The notes under the pieces are model-generated. The model was not told the origin of the DNA, did not search any database, and was given only the letters and a program-made list of their open reading frames with translations. Below, piece by piece: positions 25,359-32,752 of a stretch of DNA of 64,000 nucleotides (its first letter is position 1; every line of letters begins with the position of its first letter). The DNA is from Bartonella sp. AU55XJBT (lineage in GTDB: Bacteria; Pseudomonadota; Alphaproteobacteria; Rhizobiales; Rhizobiaceae). The stretch is taken from NCBI RefSeq assembly GCF_028618525.1, contig NZ_JAQITC010000010.1, forward strand, positions 1 to 64,000, written 5' to 3'. The translations under genes were made by a program, and so were the position numbers.

Positions 25359-25383
25359 ATAAGCCTGACACTGTCAGTCAAAA
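25359..25383 (-). promoter_or_regulatory. Late-promoter element 3 (palindromic activator site), lysis operon
   Basis: This is the third copy of the 25-bp element, with central C like copy 1. It fills the gap between the Mor gene stop (25387) and the endolysin start (25299). On the minus strand GATAAA lies about 18 bases beyond it, at nearly the same offset as the TATAGT next to copy 1. A second -10-like box is not apparent. Confidence 0.6.
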
Positions 25384-25386
25384 CTC

Positions 25387-25794
25387 TCAATACTCATAAA
25401 ACTCTGGAAATAATAAACCTTGTGGCTCTTTTGAAGAAATTCTCTTCTTCAAGCGATAGGCTGTACGCACATGCATACCAGAAACAGCTGCAGCAGCATC
25501 TACCGACCAGCCCTTTTGCAGCGCTTGCATCATTTTTTGCCGCCGTTCAGCATCTCTACCAAGGGGGATAAGAAGGCGCACACCAGAACCATTAAAACAA
25601 AAATGGTTGATGAGTAGCTCGGCCTCTTCAAACCCAACAATTTCAATCAACCAATCCGCATTCTCAAGACGCCCCGGTATATAAACTTCTCGTCCGCCAA
25701 AAGCACGCATCATATTCCATGCCGCTTCACTGCCCGCAACATCAGCTATTTCACGCAATAAGGCAGGAAAATCGCTATAGATTTCCTCTTGCAT
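25387..25794 (-). CDS. Mor/C-type late transcription activator
   Basis: This 135-residue protein fits the Mor transcription activator family. An N-terminal dimerisation part (LREIADVAGSEAAWNMMRAFGGREVYIPG) is followed by a helix-turn-helix at about residues 95-125 (GWSVDAAAAVSGMHVRTAYR). In Mu, Mor switches on middle and C late genes. Only one such gene is seen here, so it probably does both jobs. It is the last early gene; the first late-promoter element follows within four bases. Confidence 0.9.
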   Translation of the reverse strand: MQEEIYSDFPALLREIADVAGSEAAWNMMRAFGGREVYIPGRLENADWLIEIVGFEEAELLINHFCFNGSGVRLLIPLGRDAERRQKMMQALQKGWSVDAAAAVSGMHVRTAYRLKKRISSKEPQGLLFPEFYEY

Positions 25795-25800
25795 GCATGC

Positions 25801-26430
25801 TTACCCCTCGCTTTTAACACCTTTTCGGATTTTCCGCCCCCAAACATTCATCACTTCTCTAAAATCGCCCCCATCCATCTCGCCCAAAGCTTTACCACTT
25901 AACGCCATAACACTTTGATGAAAAGATTCCATATCAAACACAGCATCGGGATTTAAACGCTTCCATTGGGCACACAAAATCAAATATCCTGGCATTTTCT
26001 GCCATGAATCTTGAAGCTTTTTCCCTTTCCAGTCAACCCCACCCTCACGTTGCAACCAACCTTTCAACGCCTCAATAGCTCTACACGCATCATCGCTATC
26101 GCGTAAAAAGCGAATATGATCAATCCCTGTCTGTCTTTTGACAAAACGCACCAAGGCTTGATCTGAACGATCACGAATGATGCCAAGATTCCACCCTGCA
26201 ATCCATAAAGCTTGAAGCTTTTTGGCATATTTGCCCTCTAAAAGCTTAGCTTTTGGTTGAAAACCACACGCGCGCATCTCATCGACGACTAAACGCCTTT
26301 CTAAAACACTCAAATCTTTTGCCGAGTACTTGCCTGTCAGGCGATAAAGCATCGCCCGATAGGTTTCATCATCAAGCGCTAAAGCACGCCTTCCCATATG
26401 AATAGCCGCTAAAGACATGGTTTCCCTCAC
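25801..26430 (-). CDS. GemA-like regulatory protein (DUF1018, Mu gp16)
   Basis: This 209-residue protein is taken from the GTG at 26430, which overlaps the preceding stop as GTGA; ATG at 26418 is the alternative. The DUF1018 motifs AIHMGRRALALDDETYRAML and 'QALWIAGWNLGIIRDRSDQALVRFVKRQTGIDHIRFL' are clear. GemA in Mu modulates host gene expression and gyrase activity. Early operon. Confidence 0.92.
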   Translation of the reverse strand: MRETMSLAAIHMGRRALALDDETYRAMLYRLTGKYSAKDLSVLERRLVVDEMRACGFQPKAKLLEGKYAKKLQALWIAGWNLGIIRDRSDQALVRFVKRQTGIDHIRFLRDSDDACRAIEALKGWLQREGGVDWKGKKLQDSWQKMPGYLILCAQWKRLNPDAVFDMESFHQSVMALSGKALGEMDGGDFREVMNVWGRKIRKGVKSEG

Positions 26431-27050
26431 GTCTTCGCCATATCAAGGGTCACCGCACGCCAAGAGCTTTCTAATGTGTCTCGTTCATAAAAACGCACAT
26501 ATTCCTTAGAGGTCGTCACACGAATAGCTTCACGGATTGCCCGCATTGCTTCTCTCCAGCGGGGATCACTGATATCCAAGCGCAACAGCATAAAAATTTC
26601 GCCCCGATTCACCTTGCCTTCCTTATCCGTATTAAAAGCACGCGTAATAATCGCACGGATTTCAGGGCGCGCATCCGCAGACCATTCATTCAAACACTCA
26701 TCAAGAAGGCTTTTGGCAATTTGCAATTGCGGTCCAAAATCAACACTTTCCTGTACTTGCACCTTAATGCGTTGCAAACCATCAAAGCTTGTGTAAGTAC
26801 AATTGCCCTTTTTGCCACGCCGCTCTACACCATATTCTTGCGCAAGCAAACTATCAAAATCACTCAAATCCGCAATCGTATGGTTGTTAAAACGTGCAAT
26901 CCTTGCCGATAACTCTTTCGCAAAACCCATAATTTTGCGCACCGTTTCATCCTCTAATAAATCCGCAGGGCGGATCAGGCTTACCGGCACCAAAGCCCCT
27001 TTTGCATCCTTCATATAACGTGTGCCTTCAAGTTCAATTTGTGGATTCAT
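26427..27050 (-). CDS. DUF3164 phage protein
   Basis: This 207-residue protein is counted from the ATG at 27050 (MNPQIELEGTRYMKDAKGAL), which has TAAGGAGG eight bases upstream; the frame's upstream extension lacks such a site. The segment 'CLNEWSADARPEIRAIITRAFNTDKEGKVNRGEIFMLLRL' is diagnostic of DUF3164, a family of early Mu-like phage proteins (sometimes mislabelled sulfate transporter). Role unknown. Confidence 0.88.
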   Translation of the reverse strand: MNPQIELEGTRYMKDAKGALVPVSLIRPADLLEDETVRKIMGFAKELSARIARFNNHTIADLSDFDSLLAQEYGVERRGKKGNCTYTSFDGLQRIKVQVQESVDFGPQLQIAKSLLDECLNEWSADARPEIRAIITRAFNTDKEGKVNRGEIFMLLRLDISDPRWREAMRAIREAIRVTTSKEYVRFYERDTLESSWRAVTLDMAKT

Positions 27051-27064
27051 CACCAACTTCCTCC

Positions 27065-27316
27065 TTATGTTTTTTGAAAACGACGAAACGGCACAACATC
27101 CCCTGAAGAAGGCGCACATCCCGCTTTCAATTGCCAACGACACCGCATAAGCTCATGACCTAAAATGTGGTTATAGCCCGCTAGGCGGCGCAAATACTCA
27201 TTTAATTCTCGAACATCTTGTCCATGCAAAAAAATCCCATTCACTTCATGTTTTAATAAGGCAGAGCGCAAAGCAACCAAGCAATCGCTCACCATATAAG
27301 GGTTCCGTTCCATCAT
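27065..27316 (-). CDS. Small early phage protein, unknown
   Basis: This 83-residue protein is acidic-basic mixed, with a helical core (GQDVRELNEYLRRLAGYNHI). I do not recognise a family. It is coupled by four-base overlap to the 89-residue gene upstream and is transcribed with the MuB gene. Confidence 0.6.
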   Translation of the reverse strand: MMERNPYMVSDCLVALRSALLKHEVNGIFLHGQDVRELNEYLRRLAGYNHILGHELMRCRWQLKAGCAPSSGDVVPFRRFQKT

Positions 27317-27582
27317 TTTCCGCCTCCAAAATCCATATAAATCACACGATTGGTCTTATCTTCATCTCGATCAGAGCCTTCACACTCAGCCAAAACTTCT
27401 GCAACTTCAGCTTCCAAAACCGCATCCGCTTCCCCCAAACGGTGAACACTCAATTCCAATTCAAGCAATAACGCCAAATCAACACACAATTTAAGCTTTT
27501 CTCCAATATCAAAACCACATTGATAATCGTCATAAAGACCAACAAGCGTATCGGATAATTCTTTGTCGCATAAAGGGATCAT
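27313..27582 (-). CDS. Small early phage protein, unknown
   Basis: This 89-residue acidic protein is mostly helical (LCVDLALLLELELSVHRLGE) and ends DFGGGK. It overlaps MuB and the next small gene by four bases each, a tight early operon. No family recognised. Confidence 0.6.
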   Translation of the reverse strand: MIPLCDKELSDTLVGLYDDYQCGFDIGEKLKLCVDLALLLELELSVHRLGEADAVLEAEVAEVLAECEGSDRDEDKTNRVIYMDFGGGK

Positions 27583-28610
27583 GCCAATTCCTCCACGTCA
27601 CGGTTTTTCCATGCCGCTTTGACATGTTTCAGGGTCACCTCACACCCATCTCCAAGCGCTGCCATACGTGCCAACATCATGGTTTTATCAATTTGCCGCA
27701 AAGCTCCAGCCTTTAAGCCTATCCCTGTCAAAAACTTTATCGCCCCAACATCTTCAATTCCCCAATCATGAATACGCGCTGCAATATCCTCACTATAGGG
27801 TTTGCGGCGCTTCAGATGCATTGCCAATCGGCTTTTAATTTGCGCATAAGAGGGACCATTTTGACGGTGAACCAACCGCCCCGAGATCTCATCATTCCCA
27901 ACCAAAGCGAGCCCCGTACCATTGATATCAACAAAGTGACGCAACTGATTAATCGCCTCATCCGTTAAATTTTGCGCCTCATCAACGATCAACAATGTTC
28001 CACCCCCCACACGCTCTAATCTCTTGCCAATGGCACGCGTTAAGCGGGTGGGATTATATTCCACCACTTCCAATTCTGCTGCCATATCATTCAAAATACC
28101 ATGAACACTGCGCGTATGCGGGCTGGCTGTCACCAGATAAACATGCGGGCGGGTAGAGCGGTAATAGCGGCAGGTTTCCGTCTTGCCACTACCCGCATCA
28201 AGCGTAATCATCACCATATCCCCCGTACTTTGTGCCAGTGTTAGCGTGTCAATGATTTCACAAGCTATACGGTTCTTTTGAAACGCAGGCTTTTCTGGGA
28301 TCATCTCCAAAAGCCCTGCCGTTTCTTTTAACGCTTCAACCCATTGTTGCACTTTGGCATTTTGCTTGCCCAATTGCCCCGCATAACTACCCGCATACCA
28401 CTGCGAAAAGGTGCCATCCGGCATACCTATGCGCCGCGCCACTTCTGCTTTAGTCCAGCCATTCGTCCGTCCTAAAGCGCGCACTGAATCCACAAGCGCA
28501 TCCCATAAAGCAATATCATCACTGTTGCGGTTTTGTGCTGTTCCATTAGGCTGGATTTTAGGTCGCGCCCAAGGATTTTTATCGACCGTTGCATTTATCG
28601 CGTTTTTCAT
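27579..28610 (-). CDS. MuB-like transposition ATPase
   Basis: This 343-residue AAA+ ATPase has an N-terminal helix-turn-helix (about residues 50-75, GWTKAEVARRIGMPDGTFSQ). Its Walker A is LDAGSGKTE (about 137-145), Walker B LLIVDEAQN (about 206-214), and a sensor-like VGND follows. MuB picks target DNA and delivers it to the transposase. It begins the second early block, after a 350-bp gap. Confidence 0.93.
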   Translation of the reverse strand: MKNAINATVDKNPWARPKIQPNGTAQNRNSDDIALWDALVDSVRALGRTNGWTKAEVARRIGMPDGTFSQWYAGSYAGQLGKQNAKVQQWVEALKETAGLLEMIPEKPAFQKNRIACEIIDTLTLAQSTGDMVMITLDAGSGKTETCRYYRSTRPHVYLVTASPHTRSVHGILNDMAAELEVVEYNPTRLTRAIGKRLERVGGGTLLIVDEAQNLTDEAINQLRHFVDINGTGLALVGNDEISGRLVHRQNGPSYAQIKSRLAMHLKRRKPYSEDIAARIHDWGIEDVGAIKFLTGIGLKAGALRQIDKTMMLARMAALGDGCEVTLKHVKAAWKNRDVEELA

Positions 28611-28645
28611 GTATATTCCCCTTTCGTATTGATTTTAGACTACTG

Positions 28646-28678
28646 ATAAGGGGAAGGGCTCCAACCAGCCCCTTATCT
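28646..28678 (-). promoter_or_regulatory. Hairpin in the MuB leader
   Basis: GATAAGGGG (28646-28654) pairs with CCCCTTATC (28670-28678); within the loop GGGCT and AGCCC can pair instead. It ends about 36 bases upstream of the MuB ATG. It could be an attenuator or a stabilising stem; no T run follows, so a simple terminator is unlikely. Confidence 0.45.
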
Positions 28679-28700
28679 TTGGTCTTCAATGAACATTTAA

Positions 28701-28725
28701 AGCCGTACGCGATACTAAAACGGCT
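28701..28725 (-). repeat. Hairpin A with conserved TACGCGATAC loop
   Basis: The stem is AGCCG/CGGCT and the plus-strand loop is TACGCGATACTAAAA. The paired copy at 28894-28921 has other stem bases and the same loop core. Confidence 0.55.
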
Positions 28726-28893
28726 AACCTTATAAAATCCCCTTCTCCTTCGTCTTTTGGGAAAGTTGAATCACTCCATGTTCCTCACCTAGTCAGATAA
28801 AGGCATCTGAAGATTTGCCTAAAAATTTAATTGTATTGATTAAAACTTTTAAAGGATTAAGACTTCTCCCCCCCCTTTCTTTGTTAACGCTTC

Positions 28894-28921
28894 AAGCTGG
28901 TACGCGATACAAAACCAGCTT
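28894..28921 (-). repeat. Hairpin B with conserved TACGCGATAC loop
   Basis: The stem is AAGCTGG/CCAGCTT, 7 bp, around TACGCGATACAAAA. It lies 39 bases after the transposase stop on the minus strand. Stem changes relative to hairpin A are compensated, whereas the loop is kept. Confidence 0.55.
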
Positions 28922-28960
28922 CCTTTTGAGAATTCTTGCAAATCCCCCCTCTTTCCTTTC

Positions 28961-30940
28961 CTATCGTTTAGGAAACTTAATCACTTCACGCCCCTCATCA
29001 GAGGCGGAAAACTTTCTTAAAGCTTTATGCAAGTGCGTGCTAAATTCTTCCTCCCCCAAAACCTCATCATCGTCTGCTGTCAAAGCTAAATTCCCCACAT
29101 GGTTTGGCATCAAGCGGCTCACCTTCGGCTTTATCGGAGCCTTGGATTTCAACGCTTCATCCTTTTTCTCAAAGCGCCCATAAACATCGGCCAAGTGATC
29201 AGGCGCAAGCTTTGCTGCTAGCTGTTTTTCTGCTTTAACAGCCTTCACATATTCTTTACGCAAACGCCCATTCAAGCGCGCCGCATGCTGGTCATAAAAA
29301 CCTACATCACAAAGGCATGGTGCCAAACAAAGCAACCGATTGTTCAAATCATAAACCCGTAAATCTTGATGCAAATTATCCGGATCAAAGCGTACAATAA
29401 CCTTCTTCCCCGCATGCTCATTCAACGCCCGCGCCCAATAACGATTGCCATAAAAATGGATCTCGCCCGTCCCCTTTTGCGCACGCAATGCCTCAGAGGT
29501 TAAAAGCCATAAAGCCCTCTGTGCTGCGCTCGCTTGCCGAACTATCGTCCCCTCGGCTTGCAAGCTCTCAGTAAAGGTCTCATCAAAACTGCGCCCCGCA
29601 CAATTAACCGCCTTACGCCCCGCTTGCGCATTGTGTGCACAAATTTGCGCACCAACATGGGCTTTGAATTCTTCAAATCCTATCGCACGCTTGCCATAAT
29701 CTTCCGGCTTGGCATCCGGTTTATTGCCCGTATAAGCCCCCGCACAAAAGGGATGTTTAGAAATCGCTTCTGCCAGATCACGCCATGCCCGCTCAATCGG
29801 TTTAGACTGTCCGCTATAAGGTGTGGTCCATTGCAATTGAATGCCCAAACTGGTCAAAAGACCCTGCGGTTCATCCGCCTTAATCTTAAAACGAAAGCGG
29901 TTTTGCACACCTCCAGAAATCCACTTGCTGGTAAAGGCACGCCCATTATCCAAGGTCATACGCTCTGGTATTCCATAAGCCTCCACCATATCCCCAATCA
30001 CCAAACGCACGATTTCCCAAGTCTCAGCATCTGATAAGCGCCACGATAAAATCTTGCCCGAATAAAGATCTTGAATGGCAATCAGATAAAGCCGCACAGG
30101 CTTTTCTGTCCAAGGAACATTCACAAAAACATCCAGCTTATGTCCATCCATATTCACTGCTTGCAGTGCATGCAGGCTCGAGCGATCACGCCGTTGGGCG
30201 GGATAAAGCTTCTTTGCCGTCTCCTCTCCCTCACGCGCTAAAACCACAACCGCTTTGGAAACTTGCGCCTTAAAACGACGCCGCAAAGCCCGCTCAGAAG
30301 GAATGGGCGCCCAACCTTTCTCCTGCGCAACCGAAACCATCCGCCGATAACATGCCGAAAAAGCAGGGCGAGAGGAACGCAAATAATCCGAACATAAAAC
30401 CTCCCACGCCCCCTCATGACACGGCGCAAATTGCGAAACAGTCTCCTCACCATAACAAGGCGCCAGCGCTGCCAACCAATCACACCTCTCATACCCTTCA
30501 ACCATCTGCCGCCAATTAAAAAGCGACATCCGGCTAACCCCAAATTGCACCGCACTCAAACTTGCCGCATCATGCACACCCATACCGCCATGGAGCAAAT
30601 CTTCCCAAAAACAAAGCGCCTTCAAACGCTCTTCACAGCGCCTTTTATGCGCCTTTGAAAGCCCCTCATAACGCACCCAAATACTTGTCTTTTGCTCCCC
30701 TTGCGTTTGTTTCACATCAACACCCACTCCAAACCGCACCAACAATGCCGCCTGCGCCCCCTCCGGCAATAAAGAAATGTGATACTCCCAAACCGGCTTG
30801 GTTTTGCCTAATGTTTGGCGAAACAATTGTGTATTCAAACGCCATTTCTTAAGCGCAAGATTGTTGAGACCGATCTTTGTTTTCGGCAATCCTGGCAAAG
30901 CCGCTTCAGCCAATTCAGCAATACTAAACCATTCTTTCAT
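28961..30940 (-). CDS. MuA-like DDE transposase
   Basis: This 659-residue protein has an N-terminal Mu-type DNA-binding part. The catalytic triad is visible as D265 (VNMDGHKLD), D331 (TLDNGRAF) and E383 (KPIERAWRDL). A C-terminal Mu domain with 'RYWARALNEHAGKKVIVRFDPDNLHQDLRVYDL' follows. It cuts and joins phage ends and drives replicative transposition. It overlaps the preceding 152-residue gene by four bases (ATGA). Confidence 0.95.
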   Translation of the reverse strand: MKEWFSIAELAEAALPGLPKTKIGLNNLALKKWRLNTQLFRQTLGKTKPVWEYHISLLPEGAQAALLVRFGVGVDVKQTQGEQKTSIWVRYEGLSKAHKRRCEERLKALCFWEDLLHGGMGVHDAASLSAVQFGVSRMSLFNWRQMVEGYERCDWLAALAPCYGEETVSQFAPCHEGAWEVLCSDYLRSSRPAFSACYRRMVSVAQEKGWAPIPSERALRRRFKAQVSKAVVVLAREGEETAKKLYPAQRRDRSSLHALQAVNMDGHKLDVFVNVPWTEKPVRLYLIAIQDLYSGKILSWRLSDAETWEIVRLVIGDMVEAYGIPERMTLDNGRAFTSKWISGGVQNRFRFKIKADEPQGLLTSLGIQLQWTTPYSGQSKPIERAWRDLAEAISKHPFCAGAYTGNKPDAKPEDYGKRAIGFEEFKAHVGAQICAHNAQAGRKAVNCAGRSFDETFTESLQAEGTIVRQASAAQRALWLLTSEALRAQKGTGEIHFYGNRYWARALNEHAGKKVIVRFDPDNLHQDLRVYDLNNRLLCLAPCLCDVGFYDQHAARLNGRLRKEYVKAVKAEKQLAAKLAPDHLADVYGRFEKKDEALKSKAPIKPKVSRLMPNHVGNLALTADDDEVLGEEEFSTHLHKALRKFSASDEGREVIKFPKR

Positions 30941-31395
30941 GGCTGCCCCCTTTTAATGCGCACTGGTGTTGCACGCATGGCTTTCAAGCGCACAGCAATC
31001 TCCCGCTGTTCCTGCTGGAGGCGCGCAATTTCTGCCAAACGCGCTTCATCCCCTTGCAACAACAGCAAACCATCTTCACTCACCACCTCATCCCAGAGCC
31101 AAAATGCCTCTGTCGCCCGCACAAATGCCTTAAACCGTGGTAGGGAAATATCCACCTGCTTTCTTTCCGCAACATAAGCATCCAAACTCGCCTTACTCAA
31201 ACAACCAATGCCTAAATAATGCGCCATACGCTCTGCAATCACACTGCGCTCAACCCGACATTCTCTTAAAGCGCGTGCCATCGCCCGCTTAATGCGTGAG
31301 CGAAACCGCACTAAATCAATCTGCGCAACGGGTTCACGGCAAGGAAAAACCGGCTTTTGAAAAAAATCAAGTTGATGAGAACCACGCGTCTTCAT
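30937..31395 (-). CDS. Early phage protein upstream of transposase (transposable-phage conserved)
   Basis: This 152-residue basic protein is of a type found just upstream of transposase genes in D3112- and BcepMu-like phages. It has an HTH-like part (RRVERSVIAERMAHYLG region, about 45-75) and a C-terminal helix (EIARLQQEQREIAVRLKAM). Function unknown, probably DNA-binding. It overlaps neighbours by four bases on both sides. Confidence 0.65.
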   Translation of the reverse strand: MKTRGSHQLDFFQKPVFPCREPVAQIDLVRFRSRIKRAMARALRECRVERSVIAERMAHYLGIGCLSKASLDAYVAERKQVDISLPRFKAFVRATEAFWLWDEVVSEDGLLLLQGDEARLAEIARLQQEQREIAVRLKAMRATPVRIKRGQP

Positions 31396-32189
31396 GCCTG
31401 CCCCTCCCCCGATTGTTTGTTCAAATAATCATAAAACCGCGCCCGTGTCTGTGCATCTGCTCTCTGCCACACACTCAACAATTGAGCAAAAATCCGTTCC
31501 TGCTCATTAATTTGCGGAGGCGTATTAATCCCATTGACCAAATCAACAGCCCGCCGTAAATCCCCCTCAACCTGTTGTAAAGCAATCGCCACCCGCCGTT
31601 GCGAAACCGGCTCCATCTTTGCTAATTTCAACAACTGCGCTTGATTATCTGCTAAGGCGGTCCCCCGCAAAACAGACCGCAACTCCGGCTGTAAATGCCG
31701 TGCAATGCTGTTAAGACGTTTTACAACATCTTGAGAAAAACCAATGCGGTCCGCCACATGTTTAGCAAAAGATAAAACTGTCCCTTTGCCATCCTTTCCC
31801 TCTATTTGAGCAATAGGTGCAAGTTGCACCAATTGCTCAAAATCTGTCTCACCACCGATCAAAGGTGCAACTTGCACCTTTGATTTTCTGTCCCCTTCAC
31901 ACCCAGTTTCATTGTGCTCTACAGAACCATCTTTTGGCAAAGGTGCAACTTGCACCTTTGCCACTTTGTCCTTTGTATATTGATTACCATGGTCACCACC
32001 ACGTTGAATCTCTCCGTACTTCTTTTCCCACAATTCGCGATACGTCTGCACAAAAAGCGCACGGTCAATCACTGACAATTCATTGCGAAACAAATTCTCT
32101 GCAACCTCTAAAAGCGCAGCATTTTTAAAAGGAAAAACACAGGCGCGTATCTTTTTTGCTTTTTTGGTTATTTTTGGCTGATTTTGCAA
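31392..32189 (-). CDS. ParB-like DNA-binding protein, N-terminal domain absent
   Basis: This 265-residue protein has TTG at 32189 as the only possible start, because TGA is in frame 12 bases before it. The sequence resembles the middle ParB region (LFRNELSVIDRALFVQTYREL and LSFAKHVADRIGFSQDVVKR), but the N-terminal ParB/Srx domain is missing. Between these halves lies a linker where 'VQVAPL'/'VQLAPI' occurs three times. These repeats are encoded by perfect palindromes. It is the first gene after the phage left end. Truncation or a natural short form are both possible. Confidence 0.6.
   Translation of the reverse strand: MQNQPKITKKAKKIRACVFPFKNAALLEVAENLFRNELSVIDRALFVQTYRELWEKKYGEIQRGGDHGNQYTKDKVAKVQVAPLPKDGSVEHNETGCEGDRKSKVQVAPLIGGETDFEQLVQLAPIAQIEGKDGKGTVLSFAKHVADRIGFSQDVVKRLNSIARHLQPELRSVLRGTALADNQAQLLKLAKMEPVSQRRVAIALQQVEGDLRRAVDLVNGINTPPQINEQERIFAQLLSVWQRADAQTRARFYDYLNKQSGEGQA
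31816..31830. repeat. parS-like palindrome copy 1
   Basis: GGTGCAAGTTGCACC is a 15-bp perfect palindrome around a central G. It lies inside the ParB-like reading frame and encodes VQLAP on the minus strand. Confidence 0.6.
31861..31881. repeat. parS-like palindrome copy 2
   Basis: This perfect palindrome has a half-site AAAGGTGCAA around a central C. Its core is the same 15-bp unit as copy 1 except the centre. Confidence 0.6.
31936..31962. repeat. parS-like palindrome copy 3
   Basis: This is the longest copy: the half-site GGCAAAGGTGCAA repeats in reverse complement around a central C, giving 27 bp of perfect symmetry. The symmetry extends beyond the core shared by the three copies. Confidence 0.65.
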
Positions 32190-32337
32190 TGCGCTTCACA
32201 TTTTATCGGATTTTTTTCAAAGGGTCTTCAAAGGCGGTTTTCTGGGCTTTCACAGACTTTTTTAAAATCTTCACAGGGTTTTCAAAGACCTTTCAAAGCC
32301 TTCTCTCACTTTTGCTTTCAAAGACTCGTTTGATACA
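32190..32337 (-). mobile_element. Left end of the transposable prophage with transposase-site repeats
   Basis: Read on the minus strand from 32337 the sequence begins TGTATCAAACGAGTC, like Mu's TGTATTGA end. It then repeats (G/T)NCTTTGAAAG at least five times, with degenerate forms such as GTCTGTGAAAGC, down to about 32211. This is the pattern expected for several transposase-binding sites. The plus-strand limit is TGATACA|TAGC at 32337/32338. The right end is outside the window. Confidence 0.6.
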
Positions 32338-32752
32338 TAGCTTACCTAATGAAAAATGGAGATAAGAACAATTAGTCATCACAGATTCCACCTTAATCAC
32401 ATCTTTTTCCACCCAGTATAAAACATCAAGTCAAACTACACACAAAAAAATTATTCTTTATTGACTTTAAAACGATAGAAGCTCTTCCATTTTTAGAAAA
32501 TATACAACTTTTAAAATACTGCTCTTTTCTAATGTCTTTTCTATTTCTGTATTTCTTTAATCATAAACCAAATATTGATACCAAAGTATATCTCGCTATC
32601 AATAAAAATACATTATTTGCTAAATTAAATATTGCAGATTCAAAAATAAATTAAACTTTAATTTTGACAAAAAAAGCAAAATAAACTATCAAATTTATGC
32701 ATTATTAAAATCAATATCTATCTTCTATTCTTCTTTTGAAGACTGCGGGGAA
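32338..32752. other. Host flank of the phage and autotransporter upstream region
   Basis: This 415-bp stretch is AT-rich. Near the phage end a short minus-strand frame begins at an ATG at 32379 and reads MTNCSYLHFSLGKL into the phage. The rest holds the promoter at 32664-32692 for the autotransporter. I see no gene. Confidence 0.6.
32664..32692 (+). promoter_or_regulatory. Sigma-70-type promoter of the autotransporter gene
   Basis: TTGACA at 32664-32669 is a perfect -35 box; 17 bases later TATCAA at 32687-32692 is a plausible -10. The GTG start is about 60 bases downstream. No operator-like repeat is obvious. Confidence 0.6.

Larger units (their letters stand above)
28611..28960. other. Non-coding 350-bp gap between transposase and MuB genes, duplicated hairpins
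   Basis: The gap has two hairpins sharing one loop (28701-28725 and 28894-28921) and a larger hairpin GATAAGGGG...CCCCTTATC at 28646-28678 just before the MuB start. It also holds a diverged direct repeat of the transposase gene's 3' end at about 28750-28810. No open reading frame is supported. Confidence 0.6.
1..32337 (-). mobile_element. BcepMu-type transposable prophage (right end beyond window)
   Basis: All genes from the ParB-like gene to gpD read from the minus strand. Mu-like replication, lysis and head modules come first, P2-like tail genes second. The junction lies between the Mu gp37-like and gpV genes at about 14026. No repressor gene is seen in the early region. Confidence 0.9.
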
